From JBBIOU01 sp037443205 (lineage in GTDB: Bacteria > Bacteroidota > Bacteroidia > Flavobacteriales_D > UBA2798), in contig JBBIOU010000013.1 in the NCBI GenBank assembly GCA_037443205.1, forward strand, positions 19,830 through 83,829: a stretch of 64,000 nt of DNA, given 5' to 3'. The stretch's first letter is position 1. Every line of letters starts with the position of its first letter. A program made the translations under genes and the position numbers. Positions 7,954-17,356 of the stretch are shown piece by piece. A model generated the notes under the pieces. The model was given only the letters and a program-made list of their open reading frames with translations, had not been told where the DNA came from and did not search any database.

Positions 7954-10800
7954 CTATAATTTTACATTAATACCGAAGGTATAATAGCTGCCTCTTCTGT
8001 AAAACTGCATGGCTTGATCGGTTTTTCTGTCTAATTTATTATCGTTGTTGGCATCTTGCAATAAGAGGAATTGTTGATTTAAAATATCTTGTATACTGAA
8101 ACGAAGAGCAACATATTTGCCTATACCTTTGGTAATGGTTAAATCAATAATATTTCTGGGCATTTCATACACTTCAGGAATACCGGGTATTCCTACAATC
8201 ACAACTTTAGGGCCTACTACATTATGGAGTAAGCTGATTTGCAGATTAACGGAATCGTTCTGATAGTAAATACCTGCATTAAAAATATAGGGCGATTGTC
8301 CCATCATGGGTCTGTTGGTATTTACGCCTAAGGTGGAAGCATTTTCGGCTAATTTAATATTGCTTTTGATAAAAGAGGCATTAAATACTATGGTAAAGTC
8401 ATCTAGCCACGAACGTGAATTTGTAATACCGGTTAATGATTTTCTAACTTCAATTTCCACTCCTCTGCTTTCTGCAGATAGAGCATTTCTGGGGATGAAA
8501 CTTCTGGTTCCCCCTGAGCCAACTCCCGGCTGAAAGTATACTTCAATAGGGTTAATAAATTGCTTGTGAAACGCACCGATACTAATCATTTCTGATTTTC
8601 GGGGGTACCATTCTAAGCGCAAATCATAGTTATTGATGGTTGGGGTTAATAAGCTGTCGTTACCGGTGTTGATAGCATTGAAAACAAAGTCGTAAAACGA
8701 CATGGGCGAAAGTTCTCTAAACTCCGGTCTGTTAACGGTTTTGCCATATCCCGCACGTATCAACAAGGTGTCTTTTATAAAATGATAGGAAATATTAGCT
8801 GAGGGTAATAATGAAACAATTTTGTTTTCGCGGATGATGCTGTCGTTCGGAAAACTTCCGTATCCGGTGTTGCTTCGATTGCTATAAATGTACTGCAGGT
8901 TATCTTCTATTCTTAGGCCTCCGGCAATATGAATGCGATTAAACAGAGGTACATTTGTCATTAAATAATAAGCATTAAGATAATTTCCGGCCTTATATCT
9001 GTCAGAGCCTTTTGTGTCTTCGTCTAATACTATACCGTTGGTTGAATTAATATAGGTTTCATTTAAAATTTCATTAATAGGAGCATATTGTAAGCTGGTG
9101 TTGCCAAATGTTTGAAAACCAGCTGCTTTGTATCCTAAATTACGCACGTCAAATACACGGTCTTTGCGCTCAATGTAAGCGCCTGCTTTTATTTTTACGT
9201 TTTGCTCTGATTTAATATTTATCGGCAAGATGTGTTCGTAATTAACTGCGCCCATCGAAATATTTTCTTGCATATTCAGGTATATACGACCCAGGAAAAA
9301 CGGATTAGCAATAAATGGGATATACAGACGAAAAGGGTCTTGAGTGCCCAAATTGCGTGTATAGCGGGCGCGCATCCAGTCGGGGTCGTTGCGTTTAGAA
9401 AAGGAATAACCCATTACCCATTCTAAATTACCATTATTATTAAAAAATTTATGGTTACCCAATAATTGCGAGGTTAGTATTGTGCGCTGGTTGTAACGGA
9501 ATGAATATTCTTTTCTATCGTTTCCTTCTTCCAGATTTCTACCGTTTCGCAAAGTGGTTTCGTTCATGCCGGTTTGATTAAAAATAGTTTTCCATTCGAT
9601 GGTGTTTTTACCAAATTTGAAGGCCCAGTTGTGTAGTGCGCCAAAACGCGTTTGTGTTTGAAATATGCTGTCTTGATAATAAAAAACGGTGTCGCTGCTT
9701 TGGGTTTGTTCGTTGTATGTGTTATAGTCTAAACGATTTGATAAAAATGCTACGCGGGTATTACTGTATGTAATGGCGGTAATATTTGCAATAACCAGGT
9801 TTTTTAAATCAAAACGCTTTGAATAGGATAGGTTAAATCGTTGGTCAAGTGGAGCAGAATTAAAATTTTTATAGAACATTCGGTTGGGTAAACTCTTGCT
9901 TACGGTATATAAATCTTCATTTGTATTTCGGATGTGGTCGGGAAAATTTTCGGGTAGCTCACGTTCTTTGCTGCCAAATGAAAATTTTTCATTTTTGCCG
10001 GTATAACCTTGCGAATAAGGATTAAAGGTAGTTTCGCTGCGATACGAACTGGAATATCCAATGTTTAGTTCATTATTGGTGGGAAAATTTTGGGTAAATA
10101 TTTTTACGGCTCCTCCGGCAAACTCGCCCGGTAAATCGGGTGAAGGAGATTTATAAATTAAAAATTTATCAATTAACTGACTGGGCACCAAATCAAATGA
10201 AAATGCTTTTACATCAGTTTCTGCACTTGGTGCTAAGGCGTTATTTAATAATACGGCATTATATCTTTCTGATAGCCCCCTGATTACCATAAAGCGATTA
10301 TCTACTACTACTACTCCCGGAATTCTTCGGGCTACTTCGGCAGCGTCTCTGTCTGACGATTTTTTTATTTGCTGCGAGCCCATACCGCTAATTACCTGAT
10401 CGGCTTGTTTTATATCTTCAACAACTGCTGCTTCGGTATTGGTTATTCTGGCTGCCACTACATCTACTACATCCAGTTCGTCAACTGCTTCTTCGAGGGT
10501 AACATTGATGGTGGTTGTTTTTCCGGAACTTACTATTACTCCTGTAATTTCTTTTTCTTTGTACGAAACATATTTACAAATTAAACTATATGTGCCCGGT
10601 TCTATACCGCTGAGCTTATAAAATCCATTAATATCGCTCGATGCTCCTTTGCCGGTTCCTTTAATAAGCACACTTGCACCAATAAGCTCTTCACCGCTTT
10701 TAGCATCTATTATTTTTCCGGAGATGGTACCTGTTTGCGAATATGTAATGCCTGATAGGATTGTAAATGATAAAACGCAAATCAATAAACGAACAGTCAT
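7954..10800 (-). CDS. TonB-dependent outer-membrane receptor (CarboxypepD_reg-like N-domain)
   Basis: 948 residues starting at MTVRLLICVLSFTILSG, a signal peptide; the longer upstream frame lacks one. A carboxypeptidase-regulatory-like Ig domain (about 25-110: GTISGKIIDAKSGEELIGAS) precedes the plug, which contains the SDRDAAEVARRIPGVVVVD and FMVIRGLSERYNAVLLNN blocks. A large beta barrel runs to the C-terminal YYTFGINVKL. Such receptors import large or scarce ligands using TonB energy. No SusD partner is present. Instead a T9SS-exported beta-helix protein follows on the same strand, so the pair may form an operon ending at the 5921 terminator. Substrate unknown. Confidence 0.92.
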   Translation of the reverse strand: MTVRLLICVLSFTILSGITYSQTGTISGKIIDAKSGEELIGASVLIKGTGKGASSDINGFYKLSGIEPGTYSLICKYVSYKEKEITGVIVSSGKTTTINVTLEEAVDELDVVDVVAARITNTEAAVVEDIKQADQVISGMGSQQIKKSSDRDAAEVARRIPGVVVVDNRFMVIRGLSERYNAVLLNNALAPSAETDVKAFSFDLVPSQLIDKFLIYKSPSPDLPGEFAGGAVKIFTQNFPTNNELNIGYSSSYRSETTFNPYSQGYTGKNEKFSFGSKERELPENFPDHIRNTNEDLYTVSKSLPNRMFYKNFNSAPLDQRFNLSYSKRFDLKNLVIANITAITYSNTRVAFLSNRLDYNTYNEQTQSSDTVFYYQDSIFQTQTRFGALHNWAFKFGKNTIEWKTIFNQTGMNETTLRNGRNLEEGNDRKEYSFRYNQRTILTSQLLGNHKFFNNNGNLEWVMGYSFSKRNDPDWMRARYTRNLGTQDPFRLYIPFIANPFFLGRIYLNMQENISMGAVNYEHILPINIKSEQNVKIKAGAYIERKDRVFDVRNLGYKAAGFQTFGNTSLQYAPINEILNETYINSTNGIVLDEDTKGSDRYKAGNYLNAYYLMTNVPLFNRIHIAGGLRIEDNLQYIYSNRSNTGYGSFPNDSIIRENKIVSLLPSANISYHFIKDTLLIRAGYGKTVNRPEFRELSPMSFYDFVFNAINTGNDSLLTPTINNYDLRLEWYPRKSEMISIGAFHKQFINPIEVYFQPGVGSGGTRSFIPRNALSAESRGVEIEVRKSLTGITNSRSWLDDFTIVFNASFIKSNIKLAENASTLGVNTNRPMMGQSPYIFNAGIYYQNDSVNLQISLLHNVVGPKVVIVGIPGIPEVYEMPRNIIDLTITKGIGKYVALRFSIQDILNQQFLLLQDANNDNKLDRKTDQAMQFYRRGSYYTFGINVKL

Positions 10801-11176
10801 TTTTATTTTTTTTATTAATTGCAAATTAACTGGTTTGATATATATATAACATAACCCTAATGTTAATATAAGTTTACCAAGCATTGTCTTATAAAGCAGA
10901 TTGCATATTTATTTTAAAAAAAAATTAACATAAATTTAACTTATCGCTTTTTAAAAATTCATCATCGTAATATTACGATAACATAACTGCTGCAAGATTT
11001 TGTATTAGTTGCTTTATGACAAAACAGGCAATAGCGGGAATGATTTTGCTTCCATAGCTGCAATAAATATTGCATTGTGTTGCCCGGATATTAGGGATAA
11101 TCAAGCTTAAAAACATTTGATTCATTTACCGGTTGTTTAATTTTTTTTATCAGGATTAATTATATTATTAATTAGC
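10801..11176. other. Divergent intergenic spacer between the TonB receptor and mgtE
   Basis: About 380 bases of AT-rich DNA separate two divergent genes, so both promoters must lie here. I see the plus-strand -7 motif for mgtE at the right end. I see no ORF, RNA gene or clear hairpin, and no convincing magnesium riboswitch structure by eye. Confidence 0.5.
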
Positions 11177-11184
11177 TACTTTTG
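11177..11184 (+). promoter_or_regulatory. Promoter -7 element for mgtE (TACTTTTG)
   Basis: A perfect match to the Bacteroidota -7 consensus TAnnTTTG, ending 13 bases before the ATG at 11198. The leader would be only a few bases long. I do not see a well-placed -33 TTTG. Confidence 0.6.
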
Positions 11185-11197
11185 TGGCTTGTTTGTT

Positions 11198-12553
11198 ATG
11201 CAGTTTAAATTATCTAAAGACATATTAGAACAAATCAGTAAAGCAATAGAAAACGGCAACGATGGCTTTATATTATCGCATTTAAAAGACTTGCATGCGG
11301 CTGATATAGCAGAAATTATGCATGAGTTAAGCGAAGATGAGGGAAAATATATTTTTCGCTTGCTTGAAAGTGAAAAAGCTGCCGATACCCTATTGGAATT
11401 GGATGAAGATGTGCGTGAAGACCTTTTAGAATCGTTAACAACCAAAGAAATTGCTGCGCATCTTAACGAAATGGAATCGGATGATGCAGCAGATGTGGTA
11501 GGTGAATTACCCGAAGAGAAAAAACGCGAAGTTATATCGCAGATAGAGGATAAAACCCAGGTAAGCGATATAGAAAAATTACTGATATACGAAGAGGGAA
11601 CTGCCGGTGCCATTATGGCCAGCGAATTAATAAGCGTAAATGAAAACTGGACGGTAGAGCGATGTATAGTAGAAATGCGCAAGCAGGCACAGGAAATAGA
11701 ACATGTGTACAATATATATGTGGTTAATGATGAAAACATCTTAATCGGGGTACTTTCATTAAAAACCTTGTTATTTGCTACTCCAAAAACACAAATCAAA
11801 GAATTGGTAAATGCAAACATACGATTTGTGTATGCTCATCAAACACAGGAAGAAGCTGCCCGCCTGATGGAAAAATACGATTTGGTGGCCATGCCGGTTG
11901 TAGATGAAAACAAAAAACTGCTGGGCAGAATAACTATTGACGATGTAGTTGATGTAATTAAAGAAGAAGCTGAAAAGGATTATCAGATGGCGAGTGGTTT
12001 ATCCGAAAAAGTAGAATCAACCGATTCAATTTGGGTAATATCAAGAGCGCGTTTGCCCTGGTTGCTGGTGGCGATGATTGGAGGTATTTTTGCCTCACGT
12101 GTAATAGGCATTTTTGAAGGCGAAATACAAATTCATCCTGAAATGGCATTTTTTATTCCATTAGTTGCAGCCATGGGAGGCAATGTGGGAATTCAGTCGG
12201 CAGCTATTGTGGTGCAACAGCTTGCGCGCCAGGGCATCGAATTAAATGGAATTATCCCTAAACTGTTTAAAGAATTAATTGTAGGCTTGGTAAACGGCTT
12301 AATATGTTCGGGCATTATACTATCCTATAATTTGCTCTTCAGCGATTCTGTTAACTTAAGTTTAACGGTTAGTATTGCACTATTAACTGTAATTATTTTT
12401 GCGGCTGTTTTTGGCACATTTGTTCCATTGGCATTAAATAAATATAAAATTGATCCGGCATTGGCAACAGGGCCGTTTATCACAACAACCAATGATATTT
12501 TAGGAGCATTAATCTATTTTACTGTTGGTAGAATTTTGTATAGCGCATTTTAA
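11198..12553 (+). CDS. mgtE: Magnesium transporter MgtE
   Basis: A 451-residue MgtE. An N-terminal cytoplasmic superhelix (LKDLHAADIAEIMHELSED...) is followed by a CBS-domain pair (about residues 125-255: IYVVNDENILIGVLSL, AMPVVDENKKLLGRITIDDV) and five C-terminal membrane helices. The pore-lining region AAMGGNVGIQSAAIVVQQLA is typical of the family. MgtE is a Mg2+-gated channel whose CBS domains sense cytoplasmic Mg2+. I take ATG 11198; a TTG three codons earlier is possible but would overlap the promoter region. The dehydrogenase gene starts 3 bases after the stop. Confidence 0.95.
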   Translation: MQFKLSKDILEQISKAIENGNDGFILSHLKDLHAADIAEIMHELSEDEGKYIFRLLESEKAADTLLELDEDVREDLLESLTTKEIAAHLNEMESDDAADVVGELPEEKKREVISQIEDKTQVSDIEKLLIYEEGTAGAIMASELISVNENWTVERCIVEMRKQAQEIEHVYNIYVVNDENILIGVLSLKTLLFATPKTQIKELVNANIRFVYAHQTQEEAARLMEKYDLVAMPVVDENKKLLGRITIDDVVDVIKEEAEKDYQMASGLSEKVESTDSIWVISRARLPWLLVAMIGGIFASRVIGIFEGEIQIHPEMAFFIPLVAAMGGNVGIQSAAIVVQQLARQGIELNGIIPKLFKELIVGLVNGLICSGIILSYNLLFSDSVNLSLTVSIALLTVIIFAAVFGTFVPLALNKYKIDPALATGPFITTTNDILGALIYFTVGRILYSAF

Positions 12554-12556
12554 TTT

Positions 12557-13498
12557 ATGAAAGTAATTTTTATAGATACCGTTCATCCGGTTTTAAAAGA
12601 AATGCTCGAAGCAAAAGGCGTAAAATGTATTATGCACCATCAAACACCGCAACAAGAAATTGAACAGATTATCAGTAATTATGATGGAATAGTAATTCGC
12701 AGCAGGATAAAACTGGATAAGCATTTTTTGTCAAAAGCTGCTAACCTTAAATTTATAGCCCGTTCAGGTTCGGGCTTAGAAAATATTGATTTGGAATATT
12801 GCAAACAAAAAAATATTCAATGTTTTAATTCCCCCGAAGGGAATCAAACGGCCGTTGCCGAGCATGCTATAGCCATGCTCTTAACATTGTTTAATAACTT
12901 AATACTTGCCGATAGCCAAGTGAGAAAAGGTATATGGAAACGCGAAGAAAACAGAGGTATAGAGTTAGAAGGTAAAACTGTAGGTATTGTGGGTTACGGA
13001 TATATGGGTAATTCATTAGCCAAAAGATTATCGGCTTTTAATTGCCGTATTTTGGCATACGATAAATACAAAAAAAACTACAGCGATCAATATGTTTGTC
13101 AGGCAACGATGGATACTATTTATAACGAATGTGATATTTTAAGTTTACACATACCGTTAACCGAAGAAACACATTACCTTGTAAACAAACATTACTTAAA
13201 TCAATTTAAAAAAAACATTTATTTAATTAATACATCCAGAGGCAAATGCGTTAATACAATAGATTTGGCAGAAGCTATAAAATCGGGTAAGGTAAAAGGG
13301 GCATGTTTAGATGTGCTGGAGTATGAATTAAGTTCATTTGAAAATCTGCAAACTGAAAAACTACCCGAAGCTTTTCATTACCTTATTTCTTCAAAACAAG
13401 TTGTGTTATCGCCTCACATAGCAGGTTGGACCCACGAGTCGTATTACAAGTTATCAAAAATTCTTGCTGATAAAATAATAAGCCATTTTGCTCTATAG
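12557..13498 (+). CDS. NAD-dependent 2-hydroxyacid dehydrogenase (phosphoglycerate-dehydrogenase-like)
   Basis: A 313-residue D-isomer-specific 2-hydroxyacid dehydrogenase. Visible motifs are the substrate-binding ARSGSGLENIDLEYC, the NAD Rossmann loop VGIVGYGYMGNSLAKRL, the catalytic Arg region INTSRGKCVNT, the Glu in DVLEYE and the His in LSPHIAGWT. The size fits the short form of D-3-phosphoglycerate dehydrogenase lacking the ACT domain. With serC at 4634 it could supply the first step of serine synthesis, but other hydroxyacids cannot be excluded. It is almost certainly cotranscribed with mgtE (3-base gap), a pairing with no obvious metabolic logic. Confidence 0.85.
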   Translation: MKVIFIDTVHPVLKEMLEAKGVKCIMHHQTPQQEIEQIISNYDGIVIRSRIKLDKHFLSKAANLKFIARSGSGLENIDLEYCKQKNIQCFNSPEGNQTAVAEHAIAMLLTLFNNLILADSQVRKGIWKREENRGIELEGKTVGIVGYGYMGNSLAKRLSAFNCRILAYDKYKKNYSDQYVCQATMDTIYNECDILSLHIPLTEETHYLVNKHYLNQFKKNIYLINTSRGKCVNTIDLAEAIKSGKVKGACLDVLEYELSSFENLQTEKLPEAFHYLISSKQVVLSPHIAGWTHESYYKLSKILADKIISHFAL

Positions 13499-13545
13499 TA
13501 ATTTTTTGCCCGAAATTTGATAACACATTTAATTTAAAAATAAAC

Positions 13546-14636
13546 ATGAAAAAAATCAACCTGTTTTTATTTATATTTTTATCGTTAAAAGGTTTAGCAC
13601 AAAACGATTCATTATTTAAGTTGAGCGATTATTATTTGGATATACCTGCCTTAGAGATTAGAGTAAATTACTATTTTAATAAACTCACCGATGAAGAAAA
13701 AGTAGGGCAGCTCATTATGCCGGCTGCAGGTCATTTAGGAAAAAAAAGGAGTATGTTACAAAATTAATTGTCGAAAAAAAAGTTGGAGGAGTATTATTGT
13801 TAAATGGTACCACAGATCAATTTAAAAATTTTACGCATTATTTTGATAGTGCTTCGCTTGCAAATAAAGGATTGCCATTGCTTTTTAGCGCTGATGCCGA
13901 GTTAAGTTTAATAAATATGAAAATAAAGGGAACCCAACCGGTAAAATATGCTAATAAAATAAAATCTATTGAGGAATTAGAACAAGAAACCATAAAAGTA
14001 TGCGAAGAGTTAAAATCAATGGGTATAAATTACAATTTTGCACCGGTGGTAGATTTATCACCTAATCAAACGGTAAGTTTCAGAAGCTTTGGATTAAATA
14101 AAGATACTATAATAAAGTATAGTAACAGATTTATAGCAATTTTACAAAGTCATAATATTATTGCTACAGCAAAACATTTTCCCGGACACGGTTATGTTAC
14201 GGGCGATACGCATAAACAATTGGTTTATATTGATGGAGAAATGAAAGAAGTAGGGGTGTATAAACCGTTAATAGATAGCGGTGTTATATCTGTTATGATA
14301 GGCCACATAGCTGTTAAAAATAATGATAAGTATAACACCGGTAATATGCCGGCCAGTGTTTCGCGAATTATAGTTACCGATTTATTAAGAAAAGAAATGA
14401 ATTTTAAAGGAATAATTGTTACCGATGCAATGGGGATGGGAGGAGTGGCAGCAGTAAATGACAATTGTTTGAAAGCTTTAGAGGCCGGCTGTGATATAGT
14501 GCTGATGCCCAAAAATGAAGAAGAAGCATATAACAGTATTTTAGAAGCATATAAAAAAAATGAAGAGTTTAGAAAAAGAACGGATGAATCGGTAAAAAGA
14601 ATATTAAGATTAAAAATTTGCTTAGGGTTACTGTAA
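13546..14636 (+). pseudogene. GH3 beta-N-acetylhexosaminidase (NagZ-like), interrupted by a -1 frameshift at an A8 run
   Basis: The first frame (13546-13767) encodes the signal peptide MKKINLFLFIFLSLKGLAQ and the GH3 start LTDEEKVGQLIMPAAG, and stops after 73 codons. The -1 frame picks up exactly at the A8 run (13740-13747) with KEYVTKLIVEKKVGGVLLLN. It then continues to 14636 with the full GH3 catalytic core: KHFPGHGYVTGDTH and the nucleophile region GIIVTDAMGMGG. Nine A residues instead of eight would restore one ~363-codon frame. The run contains the slippery heptamer A AAA AAA, so slippage or programmed frameshifting could still give full-length enzyme; a sequencing error or a true null allele are the alternatives. 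The family removes GlcNAc from muropeptides or glycans. Its stop touches the convergent gene's stop. Confidence 0.85.
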
Positions 14637-16727
14637 TTATATCCTTACTCCCAAAACGCAAACATCATCTATTTGCTCCCGATTTTTTTTCCAATCAAAG
14701 AATCTTTGTTTCAGTATGGTTTCCTGTTCATTGATTTTTAATTCGGATATTTCTACAAAGAGTTTTTTTAAGGCAGAGTTTTTGAATTTTTTTCCATCAG
14801 TGCCCCCAAACTGATCGGCATATCCGTCACTGGTTAAGTATATCATGTCATTATGTTGTATAGGAATGCAATGATCTGTAAAAGGTCTGATATCATCACT
14901 TGCGCCTATACTTTGTTTGTCAGGTTTAATTTCGGTAAGTTGGTTATTTCTTACTATTATTAAGCTTCTGTTTGCACCTGCATAATAGAGTTTCATTTCG
15001 TTTTTATCCAGTACACAAAAAGCAGCATCCATACCATCACGCAAAATAATATCAGGATGTGTTTGTTTAAGATGATTTTTTAAAGACTTATTAACAAAAT
15101 CGAGTGCTTGACCAGGGCTGTTTACTTCGTATTGAGTTAATGATTGTTTTAAAAAACTGCTGCATAACATGGTTAAAAATCCACCGGGTACACCATGCCC
15201 CGTGCAATCGCCCACAACAAAAGATATCAGTTCTTTTCCGGAATTCGTTCTGACCGGTTCAACAAAATAAAAATCACCGCTTACAATATCTTTAGGCAAA
15301 TAAAAAACAAATGATTGTTTGAGTAATTTTTGCATTTCTTCGGGGCCAGGCAAAATAGCACTTTGTATCCTTTTGGCATAGGTTATACTATCTGTGATTT
15401 TAAGGTTATTTTTTTCAATTATTTCTTTTTGCTCAAGGATGGTTGCCATTCTTTCTTTTACTTTGATTTCTAATATTTCGTTATCTTTTTGCTTTAAAAT
15501 ATTTATTTCTTTGAGTTTTTGAATAGAGTCGTCTCTGAATTGTTTAATGCGCTGAACAATTGCTAGCGATAGCATTATAACCTCTATTGCCGAACCAAAT
15601 TGCAAACCATATCCGGTAATTATATTCGAAGGTAGTATGCCAAAATTATTTAATATAAATGCAAAAACAGAAAGCACCAATACCACAAAAGCAGTAAAAA
15701 ATATACGAGCCGCATAAAAACCTTTTTTAATAACCTGATATGAAACCGGCAGAATAAAAATGTTTAATAATAAAGTAAATGCATTAATTCCCCATACAGA
15801 AAATAAATAAAAAAATTTACCCGGTATAATTGAAAATACAGCGCAGATAAGAATAACATATTTAAAGATATTAAAAATTTTATATGATTTTGGTGCGTAT
15901 TTTTTTAACCTGAGAAAATCTATTGCAAACAGCAATAAAAATAATACACCTGTAGATGCAAATAATGGGTTGGCGCGGTTAGCCATATAAGTATTTTCGG
16001 GCCACAGTATTTCAAATGCGTGACCGTTTAATGACATTTGCAATAAGCCTAATGATAAAATGTATAAAACATAATATATGTTGAGAGCTTCTTTGAGCGA
16101 AAAAAATAAAAAAATATTGAATATTAATACAAATAATATGATGCCGAAATACATACCAAAAAAATATTGCTCAAAATAATCACGCTTATTTAAACTTTTT
16201 TCTGACCATAGATTGATAGAAAAATGAAATTGCTCACCACCATTATTTACCATTAATAAAAATGTTCTTTCCTCACCGGCATAAAAATTTATTTGAAAAA
16301 TAAAATTTCTATGGTTTATCGGTCTGTCTTTAAATTTATAATTATCCCCCGTTTTACTTATTAATTTATATTCATGCCGGTTAATTAATTCGTATAATTC
16401 TATATTGTCTAGGTTTGGCCTGTTAATTTCAATAAAACGTTTTAACATGCTTTCCTGATTATTTTTAAATTTTACAATAAACCAATAATTAGATAAACTA
16501 AATCCGTTATTAATTTTTTTACCCGTTATAGCTTTAAATTCATTTAGTTTATTTGCTAAAATATCTTCTATGGTTAATCTACACGTTGCATCTTCTATAA
16601 AGAAAATTTCATCACCTGTTAATTCATAATGCGAGGTGTTTTTTTGTAGTTCTACAATTTTCTGTGCTCTTGTTACAACACAAAAAAAGCTTATAAAAAT
16701 TAATAGATATAAATTTTTAATACACAT
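14637..16727 (-). CDS. 7TM-DISM sensor with C-terminal SpoIIE/PP2C-type phosphatase
   Basis: A 696-residue signalling protein. A signal peptide (about 1-21) is followed by an extracytoplasmic 7TMR-DISMED2-like beta domain (about 22-180). Seven membrane helices follow (about 185-400), then a coiled coil (about 410-450: VKERMATILEQKEIIEKNN). The cytoplasmic SpoIIE phosphatase domain has the metal-binding motifs DIVSGDFYF, VGDCTGHGVPGG, LTSDGYADQFGG and IDDVCVLG. Such proteins usually dephosphorylate anti-sigma-factor antagonists in response to an external signal. No kinase, STAS protein or sigma factor is adjacent, so the partner is encoded elsewhere. It is tail-to-tail with the GH3 gene without a spacer. 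Confidence 0.92.
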   Translation of the reverse strand: MCIKNLYLLIFISFFCVVTRAQKIVELQKNTSHYELTGDEIFFIEDATCRLTIEDILANKLNEFKAITGKKINNGFSLSNYWFIVKFKNNQESMLKRFIEINRPNLDNIELYELINRHEYKLISKTGDNYKFKDRPINHRNFIFQINFYAGEERTFLLMVNNGGEQFHFSINLWSEKSLNKRDYFEQYFFGMYFGIILFVLIFNIFLFFSLKEALNIYYVLYILSLGLLQMSLNGHAFEILWPENTYMANRANPLFASTGVLFLLLFAIDFLRLKKYAPKSYKIFNIFKYVILICAVFSIIPGKFFYLFSVWGINAFTLLLNIFILPVSYQVIKKGFYAARIFFTAFVVLVLSVFAFILNNFGILPSNIITGYGLQFGSAIEVIMLSLAIVQRIKQFRDDSIQKLKEINILKQKDNEILEIKVKERMATILEQKEIIEKNNLKITDSITYAKRIQSAILPGPEEMQKLLKQSFVFYLPKDIVSGDFYFVEPVRTNSGKELISFVVGDCTGHGVPGGFLTMLCSSFLKQSLTQYEVNSPGQALDFVNKSLKNHLKQTHPDIILRDGMDAAFCVLDKNEMKLYYAGANRSLIIVRNNQLTEIKPDKQSIGASDDIRPFTDHCIPIQHNDMIYLTSDGYADQFGGTDGKKFKNSALKKLFVEISELKINEQETILKQRFFDWKKNREQIDDVCVLGVRI

Positions 16728-16744
16728 ATTCTTTAGTAAATATA

Positions 16745-17356
16745 CTAACTATTATACAAAACTTTTTTAGCTGAATCCCAATTTACCCAAAAACGATAAG
16801 GTAAGTCTGCATGTTCTGCAGCATAATCTATACCTATTCTTTTACCGGTTTGTATGTACTTGTTTAAATTCAGCCCTCTGTCTTCAATCCAAATAGTATT
16901 TCCAAGTAAATCTACACCATTGTGTTTAATATCAATACCTAAAGCCTGTGTAACTTTTCCCGGTCCGGTAGTCAGATTTTTAACTAATTTTTTAGTATTT
17001 CTTCTTTTACAAACCAATGATATATTTTCAATCGGATATACGGCTCTGATTAAAACCGCGTGGGGCACATCTTTAACGTTAGTTACTACATTAAATAAAT
17101 AATGAATCCCATAGCATAAATATACATAGCTTTTACCTCCTTCGGCATACATTATCTCATTACGTTGAGTTCTTTTTCCGTTGTAGGCATGCGATGCTTT
17201 GTCTTCTACTCCGGCATAAGCTTCGGTTTCGGTAATAACACTTTTAACTGTTTGATTTCGGATGCGTGTACAGAGTATTTTTCCAATTAATTTTTGGGCT
17301 ACATCAACAACGTTTTCCTGTAAATAAAATGATTTAGGCAATTTATCCATACTCAT
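16745..17356 (-). CDS. 3-methyladenine DNA glycosylase (AAG/MPG type)
   Basis: A 203-residue alkyladenine glycosylase that removes alkylated purines in base-excision repair. Visible motifs are the catalytic ITETEAYAGVEDKASHAY (Glu activates water), the intercalation region KSYVYLCYGIHYLFNVVT and the substrate-pocket block GPGKVTQALGI. Length is standard for bacterial members. Its start codon overlaps the lysC stop in an ATGA arrangement, so the two are translationally coupled, although repair and amino-acid synthesis are not obviously connected. Confidence 0.94.
   Translation of the reverse strand: MSMDKLPKSFYLQENVVDVAQKLIGKILCTRIRNQTVKSVITETEAYAGVEDKASHAYNGKRTQRNEIMYAEGGKSYVYLCYGIHYLFNVVTNVKDVPHAVLIRAVYPIENISLVCKRRNTKKLVKNLTTGPGKVTQALGIDIKHNGVDLLGNTIWIEDRGLNLNKYIQTGKRIGIDYAAEHADLPYRFWVNWDSAKKVLYNS

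Noticed and set aside
10801..11176. Possible magnesium-responsive riboswitch before mgtE
   Set aside because: The -7 element lies so close to the start codon that no room is left for a leader RNA, and I see no stable fold.
11176..11820. A 214-codon minus-strand frame opposite mgtE
   Set aside because: Ser-rich antisense translation of the MgtE N-domain; the plus strand carries clear family motifs.
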